A stretch of DNA of 64,000 nt from RUG14223 sp051881075 (GTDB lineage Bacteria; Bacillota; Clostridia; Oscillospirales; Acutalibacteraceae), in NCBI GenBank assembly GCA_051881075.1, contig JBJEPE010000028.1:1-64000 (forward strand), read 5' to 3'. The translations under genes and the position numbers were made by a program. The notes beneath the pieces are model-generated. The model saw nothing but the letters and a program-made list of their open reading frames with translations. It was not told the origin of the DNA and did no database searches. Numbering within the stretch: position 1 is the first letter of the stretch; each line of letters opens with the position of its first letter. Shown one piece after another: positions 27,584 through 35,945 of the stretch.

Positions 27584-28126
27584 TTATTTTGAATAAATCT
27601 CACGTTTTAGAACACCGATGTACGGTAAGTTTCTGTATTTTTCAGCGTAATCAAGACCGTATCCTACAACAAATTCATCAGGAATTGTACGGCCTATGTA
27701 GTCAACGTTTACCTCAACTATACGTCCTGAAGGCTTGTCAAGCAGAGAGCAAAGCTTAACGCTGTTAGGATTTCTGTTTGTCAGATACTTGAGTATGTAG
27801 CTCAAAGTGACGCCACTGTCAACTATATCCTCAACAACCAGCACATCACAACCCTCTACAGGCTCTGAAAGATCCTTCAGAAGATTAACTCTACCTGTGG
27901 TTTTTGTACCTTTACCGTAGCTTGATACGGCAATAAAATCAATGTCGCACATAATATCGATTTCACGCATTAAGTCGGTCATAAAGACAACGCTACCCTT
28001 TAATATACCTACAAGGATAAGCTTTTTGCCCTTATAGTCCTCGCTTATTTGCTTACCGAGTCTTTTAACGGTTTCTTTAATTTCCTCGGTTGAAATCAAT
28101 ACCCTTTCAATATGCTCATTCATCAT
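27584..28126 (-). CDS. hpt: Hypoxanthine phosphoribosyltransferase
   Basis: Salvages hypoxanthine and guanine to IMP and GMP using PRPP. The PRPP-binding motif VLVVEDIVDSGVTL is near residues 94-107, with GILKGSVVFMTDL earlier and the flexible loop SSYGKGTKT. 180 aa is typical. It sits between tilS and ftsH, the conserved Firmicutes arrangement. AAAGGAATG precedes the start. Confidence 0.96.
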   Translation of the reverse strand: MMNEHIERVLISTEEIKETVKRLGKQISEDYKGKKLILVGILKGSVVFMTDLMREIDIMCDIDFIAVSSYGKGTKTTGRVNLLKDLSEPVEGCDVLVVEDIVDSGVTLSYILKYLTNRNPNSVKLCSLLDKPSGRIVEVNVDYIGRTIPDEFVVGYGLDYAEKYRNLPYIGVLKREIYSK

Positions 28127-28161
28127 AAGGTTTTACATTCCTTTCGTAATTTATAAGCCTC

Positions 28162-29520
28162 CTAGCGTATCGCAGGGTGCTTTGTAATAAAAACTATGCT
28201 GTTGGTTCTATCATTAATCAAAGAAGCCTGAGAGGCCCCTATATCTTCAATCCAAATTACCTCATTGTCATTGGCAATAAGCAAAAGCTCATCCCTTTTT
28301 TCTTTAGGAATTTTAAGCTCATTAAATAGCTTTTTAAGACTTTTTTTATGTCCACTGCCTCTTACACGATAGTAATCACCGGGATTGCGATGACGCAACA
28401 TCGTATTAGAATTTATTATATCACAGTTGAGCGCATTTTCAAACACTTTTTTTTCATTTTTTGCGTATTTTTTTACTTCTTCAATACAAATCGTGTTTAT
28501 GCTGAAAATCGAACCGTTGTGTTCAATATTATTTATGCTAATTAACGGTGTATTATCAATTCTATTCTGAATATTTTTTCTATATATCCTGAAAATACCT
28601 TGAGAAGAGTCTGCATATAGACTTTTCGGCAAGGAAACACCGCCGGATTTTTTACGTATGATTTCAATTACTGCATTTATGTGGCATCGCTCAAGCTTGC
28701 GACAGCCTAAGCCCTGTGCAATGATAATTATTCCCCTGGAAAGAATAGGGGAGGGCTTGTCATACAGTAAATCGGTGTTATATCCACCGTTGATTTCCGC
28801 AGATTTAAACGTATCCTTTGCAAGCTGTTTCAGAAGCTTCTCATCCTCACTTGCATTCTGTGTCAACCGAGTTAGTCCCGCCTCAATACCCGGATTTATT
28901 TGTTTTAGTATAGGCATAACATCAAGACGAATTTTATTGCGGGAATATTCATGTAAAAGATTAGAGCTGTCTATAATGTACGGAATACGGTTTTTAAGGC
29001 AGTATTCCTCAACTTCAGCTCTTGTTATATAAATAAGCGGTCTGATAATGTTCTCTCTTACGGGAGGTATTCCCCGTAAGCCGTTAAGACCGCTACCTCT
29101 GGTTATATTCAATAGTATAGTTTCAGCGTTATCAGATGCCGTATGAGCCGTAGCAATCTTACCGCCAAATTTTTCGGCAAGCTCTCTGAATACAGAGTAA
29201 CGTACCTCTCTGCCGCACTCTTCAACACCCATTGAAAGCTCTTCGGCACGCTTAACAACGTCTATCCGTCTGATTTCCAGCGGAACATTGAGCTTACTGC
29301 ATTGCTCACTGACAAAGCTTTCGTCACGCAGAGCTTCATCGCCACGTATACAATGATTAATGTGTGCAGCAATTATGTTAATATTCAAGGTTTTCTGCAA
29401 ACTGACAAGATAATTAAGCAAACACATTGAGTCTGCTCCGCCTGAAACGCCTACAATTATCGTGTCATTATCAGATATCATATTATAGGTGTTTATGCAA
29501 TCTAAAATCTTATCACTCAT
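28162..29520 (-). CDS. tilS: tRNA(Ile)-lysidine synthase TilS
   Basis: Converts the wobble C of tRNA-Ile(CAU) to lysidine. The PP-loop motif VGVSGGADSM lies near residue 25, followed by HINHCIRGDEA and TAHTASDNAETILLNI. The C-terminal TilS domain has RHRNPGDYYRVRG. ATG 29520 is chosen because AGGAG lies seven bases upstream; this makes the gene overlap the dnaB stop by eight bases and suggests coupling. Length is 452 aa. Confidence 0.95.
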   Translation of the reverse strand: MSDKILDCINTYNMISDNDTIIVGVSGGADSMCLLNYLVSLQKTLNINIIAAHINHCIRGDEALRDESFVSEQCSKLNVPLEIRRIDVVKRAEELSMGVEECGREVRYSVFRELAEKFGGKIATAHTASDNAETILLNITRGSGLNGLRGIPPVRENIIRPLIYITRAEVEEYCLKNRIPYIIDSSNLLHEYSRNKIRLDVMPILKQINPGIEAGLTRLTQNASEDEKLLKQLAKDTFKSAEINGGYNTDLLYDKPSPILSRGIIIIAQGLGCRKLERCHINAVIEIIRKKSGGVSLPKSLYADSSQGIFRIYRKNIQNRIDNTPLISINNIEHNGSIFSINTICIEEVKKYAKNEKKVFENALNCDIINSNTMLRHRNPGDYYRVRGSGHKKSLKKLFNELKIPKEKRDELLLIANDNEVIWIEDIGASQASLINDRTNSIVFITKHPAIR

Positions 29521-30874
29521 GATCATACTCCTGTGCAGTAAACCGCATAAATTCACCCTGCCAATGTAATTTTACCGTACCGGCTTCACCGTGACGGTTC
29601 TTGGCAACTATACATTCACCACTGTTTTTATCGGTGTTTTCATCCTCGTTGTTTTTATCGTAGTATCCTTCACGATATAGAAATAGTACTATATCGGCAT
29701 CCTGCTCAATAGAACCCGAATCTCTCAGATCTGCAAGCTGAGGTCGGTGGTCATCTCTCTTTTCACTTGCACGTGATAACTGTGAAAGTGTGATTACGGG
29801 GACGTTAAGCTCCTTTGCCATGATTTTCAGATTTCTTGTAATCTCTGAAATTTCCTGTACACGGTTGTCGCTTCTGCGTCCTGTACTCATAAGCTGTAGG
29901 TAGTCAATGACAACAAGGTCAACCTTGCGCAACCTTCTTAATTTTGCTTTCATTTCCGGGATAGTGATGCCCGGTGTATCATCTATATATATATTTGAGC
30001 GGCTTAGTATATCGCCTGCCTCAATAAGTCTTGTCCATTCTTCAGGCGTAAGCTTACCTATCCTTAATCTGCTGCCCTCTATAAGTCCCTCTGTTGACAG
30101 CAATCTTGACGATAACTGCTCTTTTGACATTTCCAAAGAGAAGAACGCAACCGTCTTGTTACCTACTACGGCAACTGAGCGTGCTATGTTAAGTGCAAAG
30201 CTGGTTTTACCCATACCGGGACGTGCCGCCAGAAGAATTAAGTCTGAACGGTTAAGACCCGTAATAAGGTTATCTAAGTTCCTTATGCCTGTTGATATAC
30301 CTTTATATAAGTCGCTTTCTGCCGAGTTAAGCAAATCCAATCTGTCAAATGTTTGTATAATGATCTCATCAATCTTCTGCAAGCCCTGTATATTCTTGCC
30401 TTGACGTATATCAAAAATTCTTTGTTCGGCAGAATCCAGCAAGGTAGAGGAATCCGCCTCACCGTGGGCGGTATCCTCCATTATGTCACGTGCCGCCATC
30501 ATAAGCGAACGCACGTCATATTTATCCCTTACTATTTTTGCATAGACTTCAACATTTGATATTGACGGCACTGTCTGCGCAAGCTGCAACAGATAAGTTT
30601 TACCGTTGGTTTCATCAAATTCAGATTCCTGCTTAAGTCGTTCAAGTACGGTTACAAAGTCAATAACATGGCCGACTGTGAACATATCCATCATTACCGA
30701 ATATATAAGCTTGTGTATTGCAAGGTAAAAATAATCCGGTTTCGGCAGTATCTCGGCTACAGCGTCCATACATTGAGAATCAAGCAATATAGCACCCAAG
30801 ACAGATTGTTCCGCCTCCGGACTGCTTGGAAGATTTAAGCCGTCGTATCCGCTTGTAATTTCATAATCAGCCAT
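29513..30874 (-). CDS. dnaB: Replicative DNA helicase DnaB
   Basis: Hexameric fork helicase (DnaC in Bacillus naming). The N-terminal primase-interacting domain starts LPSSPEAEQSVLGAILLD. The RecA-like core has Walker A AARPGMGKTSFALNIA near residue 212, Walker B DLVVIDYLQLM and the C-terminal SGSIEQDADIVLFLYR. 453 aa is full length. In many Firmicutes dnaB follows gdpP-rplI; here it is instead between iscU and tilS on the opposite strand, 3.2 kb from rnj-gdpP-rplI. Confidence 0.97.
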   Translation of the reverse strand: MADYEITSGYDGLNLPSSPEAEQSVLGAILLDSQCMDAVAEILPKPDYFYLAIHKLIYSVMMDMFTVGHVIDFVTVLERLKQESEFDETNGKTYLLQLAQTVPSISNVEVYAKIVRDKYDVRSLMMAARDIMEDTAHGEADSSTLLDSAEQRIFDIRQGKNIQGLQKIDEIIIQTFDRLDLLNSAESDLYKGISTGIRNLDNLITGLNRSDLILLAARPGMGKTSFALNIARSVAVVGNKTVAFFSLEMSKEQLSSRLLSTEGLIEGSRLRIGKLTPEEWTRLIEAGDILSRSNIYIDDTPGITIPEMKAKLRRLRKVDLVVIDYLQLMSTGRRSDNRVQEISEITRNLKIMAKELNVPVITLSQLSRASEKRDDHRPQLADLRDSGSIEQDADIVLFLYREGYYDKNNEDENTDKNSGECIVAKNRHGEAGTVKLHWQGEFMRFTAQEYDHE

Positions 30875-30909
30875 AATAAAAGCACTCCGTACCTAAAAAC
30901 TTTTGTTAA

Positions 30910-31347
30910 TTACTCGTCACAGCAGCCATGCTCGTGGTCGCAGCCCGATATAACGCCTACGATAGGCTCAGGGTCAATGCCGAGTCTTGTGTAATAATCA
31001 CTTAATGCCGCCTTGATAGCCTGCTCAGCCAAAACAGAGCAGTGCACTTTAACCGGTGGCAAACCGTCCAAAGCCTCCATAACCGCTTTGTTAGTAAGCT
31101 TAAGGGCGTCCTCTATACTCTTGCCCTTGATAAGCTCGGTAGCCATTGAGCTTGTAGCTATAGCCGCACCGCAGCCGAAGGTCTTGAACTTAACGTCTGT
31201 TATATATCCGTCGTTTATCTTAATATACATCTTCATTATATCTCCGCACTTGGAGTTACCAACCTCACCGATACCGTCTGCGTCCGCAATCTCGCCTACG
31301 TTTCTCGGATTTGCGAAATGGTCCATTACCTTTTCACTGTATGCCAT
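30910..31347 (-). CDS. iscU: Iron-sulfur cluster scaffold IscU/NifU-like
   Basis: Accepts sulfur from the adjacent desulfurase and assembles Fe-S clusters. The three ligand cysteines are Cys34 (GNSKCGD), Cys59 (FGCGAAI) and Cys103 (VHCSVLA). A Cys/His-rich tail (CDHEHGCCDE) extends the usual length to 145 aa. ATG 31347 follows AAAGGTGAATTT; an upstream ATG at 31398 has no ribosome site. It lies 51 bp after iscS. Confidence 0.95.
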   Translation of the reverse strand: MAYSEKVMDHFANPRNVGEIADADGIGEVGNSKCGDIMKMYIKINDGYITDVKFKTFGCGAAIATSSMATELIKGKSIEDALKLTNKAVMEALDGLPPVKVHCSVLAEQAIKAALSDYYTRLGIDPEPIVGVISGCDHEHGCCDE

Positions 31348-31398
31348 AAAATTCACCTTTTCTTTTTTAGATTTAATATACAAAAATGAGTTAATCAA

Positions 31399-32580
31399 TC
31401 ATTTAGAGTTTTTGACTATCTTTTCCCATAGCGGTGACATGGCACGGAGCCTGTCAACTATCTGAGGTACTACGCTGATAATGTGATCTACGTCTTCTTC
31501 TGTATTATCATCGCTGAAAGATAATCTCATAGATCCGTGAGCTATCTCATGCGGTAATCCGATAGAGAGTAATACATGGCTAGGGTCAAGTGAGCCTGAT
31601 GTACAGGCAGAACCTGAAGAAGCACAAACGCCGTTTAAATCAAGCAGTAAGAGCAATGATTCTCCTTCAATACCCTCAAAGCACATATTTATATTGCCTG
31701 CCAAGCGGTGTGTTCTGTCACCGTTTATTCTTGAACGGTCAATCTTCAGTAACTCGTCAATAAGTCTGTCACGCATCTTTGATAATCTCGCATTACGCTC
31801 GTCCATGGTAGCGTAGGCTATCTCCAACGCCTTGCTGAGTCCTACTATGCCTGCTACGTTTTCGGTACCGGCACGCCTGCCTCTCTCTTGTGCGCCGCCG
31901 TCAATAAGCGGATCAAGACGGATACCCTTGCGTATATATAATGCACCGCAACCCTTGGGACCGTGGAATTTGTGCGCAGTAAGTGACATCATGTCAATGT
32001 TCTGAGCCACAACGTCAATGGCTACATTGCCCACAGCCTGTACAGCATCGGTGTGAAATAAAATTTTATGTTTCTTACATATTGCACCAAGCTCCGCAAT
32101 AGGTTGAATAGTACCGATCTCATTGTTAGCATACATTATGGTAACAAGACCTGTATCTTCACGTATAGCGGCCTCTAACTCTTCCGGCACTACAAGACCG
32201 TTAGAATGAACATCAAGGTAAGTAACCTCAAAGCCCTGCTTTTCAAGTGAGTTCAATGTGTGTAGTACTGCATGATGTTCAAAGGCGGATGTTATAATGT
32301 GCTTCTTGCCCTTAGTTGCCATTAATTGTGCGGCTGACTTTATGGCCCAGTTATCGGATTCGCTTCCGCCGGAGGTAAAGTATATTTCATTTGGTTTACA
32401 GTTAAAGTAAGAGGCGATTTTCTCTCTTGCCTGTTCAACTGCCTTTTTAGCTTCTCCGCCAACCGAATAAAGGCTTGACGGATTACCGTAAACGTCGGTA
32501 AGATAAGGCATCATTGCATCTAAAACTGCGGGTGAAAGCCGTGTTGTAGCTGCATTATCTGCATAAATTTTACGGTTCAT
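31399..32580 (-). CDS. iscS: Cysteine desulfurase IscS/NifS
   Basis: PLP enzyme that takes sulfur from cysteine for Fe-S clusters and possibly tRNA thiolation. It opens IYADNAATTRLS. The PLP Lys is in TAHKFHGPKG (~203) and the catalytic Cys in GSACTSGS (~325), within the extended loop typical of group I NifS/IscS. 393 aa is normal. It is paired with iscU and starts 41 bp after rnhA. Confidence 0.96.
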   Translation of the reverse strand: MNRKIYADNAATTRLSPAVLDAMMPYLTDVYGNPSSLYSVGGEAKKAVEQAREKIASYFNCKPNEIYFTSGGSESDNWAIKSAAQLMATKGKKHIITSAFEHHAVLHTLNSLEKQGFEVTYLDVHSNGLVVPEELEAAIREDTGLVTIMYANNEIGTIQPIAELGAICKKHKILFHTDAVQAVGNVAIDVVAQNIDMMSLTAHKFHGPKGCGALYIRKGIRLDPLIDGGAQERGRRAGTENVAGIVGLSKALEIAYATMDERNARLSKMRDRLIDELLKIDRSRINGDRTHRLAGNINMCFEGIEGESLLLLLDLNGVCASSGSACTSGSLDPSHVLLSIGLPHEIAHGSMRLSFSDDNTEEDVDHIISVVPQIVDRLRAMSPLWEKIVKNSK

Positions 32581-32621
32581 ATCTTTTTCACCTTCATATA
32601 AATATTAAATTTTGTGTTTGT

Positions 32622-33065
32622 TCACAGCTGTGAGTAATGAGTCGCTTGGGCAACAGCCAGCTTGTCGCAGCGCTCATTTTCGGGGTGTCCTGCATGACCT
32701 TTAAGCCATATAAAATTAACCTTGTGTACATTGCAAAGTTTAAGCAGTTCATCCCAGAGCTCGGGGTTTAGTGCGGGTTCTTTTTTATTCCTCATCCAGC
32801 CGTTACTACGCCACTTTTCGGCCCAGCCTAATTGAATGGCGTTGCAAACATATTGAGAATCGCTGTAAAGCGTAACAATACATGGCTCTTTAAGCAGCTT
32901 AAGTGCGCTTATGGCCGCGGTTAGTTCCATTCTATTGTTAGTTGTAAGTTTTTCTCCGCCGGAGATTTCTTTTTCAATAGTATTATAGCGCAAAATAGCT
33001 CCCCAACCTCCAGGACCGGGGTTACCTTGACACGCACCGTCGGTGAAAATTTCAACTTGCTTCAC
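32622..33065 (-). CDS. rnhA: Ribonuclease HI
   Basis: Degrades the RNA strand of RNA-DNA hybrids. The four acidic active-site residues are visible in FTDGACQGNPG, NNRMELTAAI, LYSDSQYV and ERCDKLA. GTG 33065 is chosen: GGGAGG lies seven bases upstream and the product starts MKQVEIFTDG (147 aa). The longer ATG start at 33080 lies upstream of that ribosome site. First gene of the minus-strand housekeeping block. Confidence 0.95.
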   Translation of the reverse strand: MKQVEIFTDGACQGNPGPGGWGAILRYNTIEKEISGGEKLTTNNRMELTAAISALKLLKEPCIVTLYSDSQYVCNAIQLGWAEKWRSNGWMRNKKEPALNPELWDELLKLCNVHKVNFIWLKGHAGHPENERCDKLAVAQATHYSQL

Positions 33066-33128
33066 ATTAAATCCTCCCATGTATGGTTAGAAATTTTTAC
33101 TATTTATCATGATCCCGTACATTACTAT

Positions 33129-33157
33129 ATTATAACTCTAAATTTTAATAATAGCAA
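33129..33157 (-). promoter_or_regulatory. Promoter for the rnhA-iscS-iscU-dnaB block
   Basis: On the minus strand TTGCTA (33157-33152), a 17-nt spacer and TATAAT (33134-33129) lie about 65 bp upstream of rnhA. Confidence 0.65.
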
Positions 33158-33284
33158 TATCTGATTTTGATGTTTACAAAAATTTTTAATTTACTTTGTA
33201 TTGTAATATCCGGACCACTAATGTGCATATTAATGTTGACGATAGCAGATATAAATAGTACGCACAATAGGCGTAAACTTTCAC

Positions 33285-33313
33285 TTGACATATAAATTGC
33301 AAAGAGTTAAAAT
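33285..33313 (+). promoter_or_regulatory. Consensus sigma-A promoter far upstream of RNase J
   Basis: TTGACA (33285-33290), 17-nt spacer, TAAAAT (33308-33313). A second TTGACA (33367-33372) with TATAAT (33388-33393) at 15-nt spacing lies just downstream. Both point right; the nearest gene on that strand starts at 34052. Confidence 0.7.
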
Positions 33314-34051
33314 ATATTTGTATAACTAATTGTCAATAGTTGCTGTAAGTACGGTATTTATCTTTTTTGACAGTACCCTTGCAGTATTATAATATATAAA
33401 TTTAATCAGTCATTATTTAATTTCCGATAAATTCGGAGATTTTCATAGATTTATACAGTTGATGTTATCAAAAAATGTGAGAAAACAGGGCTATGGCACA
33501 GCCTTGCCTTGTCATACAAATTAATATATACCGCATTTTTGGTATATGTCGTTTATCCTGTAAATATGTAGTGCGGTACAGCTTTAGGGATATCAGCGTT
33601 AGCTGAATTTAACGACAAAATTTATATACACCCAGTGTAGTGGTGGTTTTGATATATTCCGTCATTGGATTTTCATACCGCTTATTTCTCGCATGGTTAA
33701 ATTTAACCGCTTATGCAGTGATGTTTATTGATTATCCTGCATACTGCGGTGTATTAGGTGTGCCTATGCACATATGATTGTGTTCGTGTTTTTATAATTT
33801 AAATGTTATAGCATACTGTGATGACCGTTTTATGCGGCCGGATTGCTATATTATTTGATTTTATAAGTTATAATGCCATGTTATCGTTATACCTTATCTA
33901 TTATGTTATTTAACTTTTCATCATATTTTTTAATTGATTTAGACTTAACGTAGGGTATTTATGTTTAATTTTGTGCAAGCACACATTAAAAGATATGTAC
34001 ATCATCTGTATAAGCTATTACATAATATTTTTATACGGAGGTTTTATAAAA
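33314..34051 (+). other. Long non-coding leader upstream of RNase J gene, with inverted repeats
   Basis: About 740 bp without a credible coding frame between promoter and rnj. Structured elements include TACCGCA (33529-33535) with TGCGGTA (33572-33578), CAGCGTTAGCTG near 33595, and the perfect palindrome GGTTAAATTTAACC (33695-33708) flanked by GCAT/ATGC. Several ACCGC/GCGGT blocks recur between 33530 and 33835 in an otherwise AT-rich stretch. It could be a long 5' UTR or a separate small RNA. I do not recognise RNase P, tmRNA, 6S or SRP RNA. Confidence 0.5.
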
Positions 34052-35905
34052 GTGCCTGCAGAATTAAAAAATGAGTTAAAGGAGCTTAAAGATCATAAAA
34101 AGGACTCTAAGCAGAAAAAAGGCTACAGATCGAATAACAGAAGTAAGAATTTTAACACAAATAACCGTAAAAAGAAGCAATATGTGGTTTCCAAGTCAAA
34201 AAATCAAAAGAATAAGTCATATAATTACGGTTTAAAAACACTGAAAGCACCTTCAATTAAGGCTACGTTCTTAGGCGGACTTAATGAGATAGGCAAGAAC
34301 ATAACCGTATTTGAATGTCAGGACGATATGTTCGTGCTTGATTGCGGTATGGCGTTCCCCGACGGTGATATGCTTGGCGTAGACCTTGTTATACCTAATT
34401 TTAAATTTATAGAAGAAAATAAGGATAAAATAAAGGGCATAGTGCTTACTCACGGACATGAGGATCATATAGGTGCATTGCCGTACCTGTTGCAAAAGGT
34501 GAATTTGCCGATATACGGTGCGCCGCTTACACTTGGATTAGTCGGCAATAAGCTAAAAGAACACAATCTTTACAATAAAGCAAAGCTTAATGTGGTATAT
34601 CCGGGTAGTTCGGTGCGTTTAGGCTGTATGACGGTTGAATTTATACACGTTAATCATTCTATACCGGATTCGGTTGCTATCGCTATACATTCCCCTGCGG
34701 GAACGGTAGTGCATACTGGTGACTTTAAGATAGACTGTACCCCGACACAGGGCGGTATGATAGATCTTGCCAGATTTGCCGAGCTTGGCAAAAACGGTGT
34801 TCTTGCGCTTTTTGGCGAGTCTACAAACGCAGAGCGTCCGGGATATACCATGACGGAGCAAAAGGTTAGCGAATCTTTTGAAATGCTGTTTAAAAGAGCT
34901 GAAAACAGTAGGATTATCATAGCTACATTTGCTTCAAATATAAGCAGAATACAACAGATAATAAACTGTGCCGCTAAATACGGCAGAAAGGTTGCGTTTT
35001 CAGGCAGAAGTATGATAAATTACATCACCGTAGCCTCTGAGCTTGGATATCTTGATATGCCTGAGAATGTTATAATAGATATAGATTTATTGCATCAATA
35101 TACCTATGATCAGATAGTGCTTGTAACTACGGGAAGTCAGGGCGAGCCTATGTCTGCGCTTTCACGTATGGCATATTCGGATCACCGTAAGGTAGAGGTA
35201 GGAGTAGGAGATTTCATTATCATTTCAGCCAATCCTATACCCGGCAATGAAAAAACCGTCGGCAACGTAGTCAACGAGCTTTTGAAGCGTGGCTGTGAGG
35301 TAGTGTATGAGTCAATGTACGAGGTACACGTATCCGGTCATGCGTGTCAGGAAGAGCTGAAGATAATACATGGCCTTACTAAGCCTAAGTACTTTATACC
35401 TGTACACGGAGAGCAGAAGCATCTGCGTAAACACGCAAGCCTTGCTCTTGCAATGGGTATGGACAGCAGTAATATTTTTATTGAAAATATAGGCGATGTG
35501 CTTGAGATAAACAAGGCGTATGTCAAGCAGTTAGAGCCTGTAGAAGCAGGGCCCGTGTTTGTTGACGGACTCGGCGTAGGCGATGTAGGCAGTATAGTAC
35601 TGCGTGACAGAAAGCACTTGGGCCAAGACGGACTTATAATAGTGGTTACAGCAATAGATGAATATGACGGTCATGTTATTTCGGGACCGGATATCGTATC
35701 ACGTGGCTTTGTATATGTCAGAGAGTCTGAGCCGCTTATGGAAGAAATACGCAATATAGCTTCAAATATACTTGATGACTGCTCAAATAGGGGAGTACGT
35801 GAATGGGGATATATTAAGAATAAAATAAGAGATGAGGTTTCTGACCTTTTATTCTCTAAGATGAAGCGTAGCCCTATGGTGCTGCCGGTTATTTTAAGTG
35901 TATAA
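34052..35905 (+). CDS. rnj: Ribonuclease J
   Basis: 5'-3' exo- and endonuclease of the metallo-beta-lactamase/beta-CASP family. After a Lys/Asn/Ser-rich N-terminal extension of about 60 residues comes FLGGLNEIGKNITVFE, then the zinc motif THGHEDHIGALPYL (~133) and the beta-CASP part with SGHACQEELK and PVHGEQKHLRKH. 617 aa versus about 555 in Bacillus RNase J1; the basic extension accounts for the difference and may bind RNA. GTG 34052 follows ACGGAGGTTTTATAAAA. It heads a run with gdpP and rplI. Confidence 0.95.
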   Translation: MPAELKNELKELKDHKKDSKQKKGYRSNNRSKNFNTNNRKKKQYVVSKSKNQKNKSYNYGLKTLKAPSIKATFLGGLNEIGKNITVFECQDDMFVLDCGMAFPDGDMLGVDLVIPNFKFIEENKDKIKGIVLTHGHEDHIGALPYLLQKVNLPIYGAPLTLGLVGNKLKEHNLYNKAKLNVVYPGSSVRLGCMTVEFIHVNHSIPDSVAIAIHSPAGTVVHTGDFKIDCTPTQGGMIDLARFAELGKNGVLALFGESTNAERPGYTMTEQKVSESFEMLFKRAENSRIIIATFASNISRIQQIINCAAKYGRKVAFSGRSMINYITVASELGYLDMPENVIIDIDLLHQYTYDQIVLVTTGSQGEPMSALSRMAYSDHRKVEVGVGDFIIISANPIPGNEKTVGNVVNELLKRGCEVVYESMYEVHVSGHACQEELKIIHGLTKPKYFIPVHGEQKHLRKHASLALAMGMDSSNIFIENIGDVLEINKAYVKQLEPVEAGPVFVDGLGVGDVGSIVLRDRKHLGQDGLIIVVTAIDEYDGHVISGPDIVSRGFVYVRESEPLMEEIRNIASNILDDCSNRGVREWGYIKNKIRDEVSDLLFSKMKRSPMVLPVILSV

Positions 35906-35945
35906 AATATAAACAAAGAGAAGTTAAAATAAAAGGATGGTGGCG

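Noticed and set aside
33529..33835. CRISPR-like repeats in the rnj leader
   Set aside because: The ACCGC/GCGGT blocks are irregular in length and spacing and occur as inverted, not direct, repeats.
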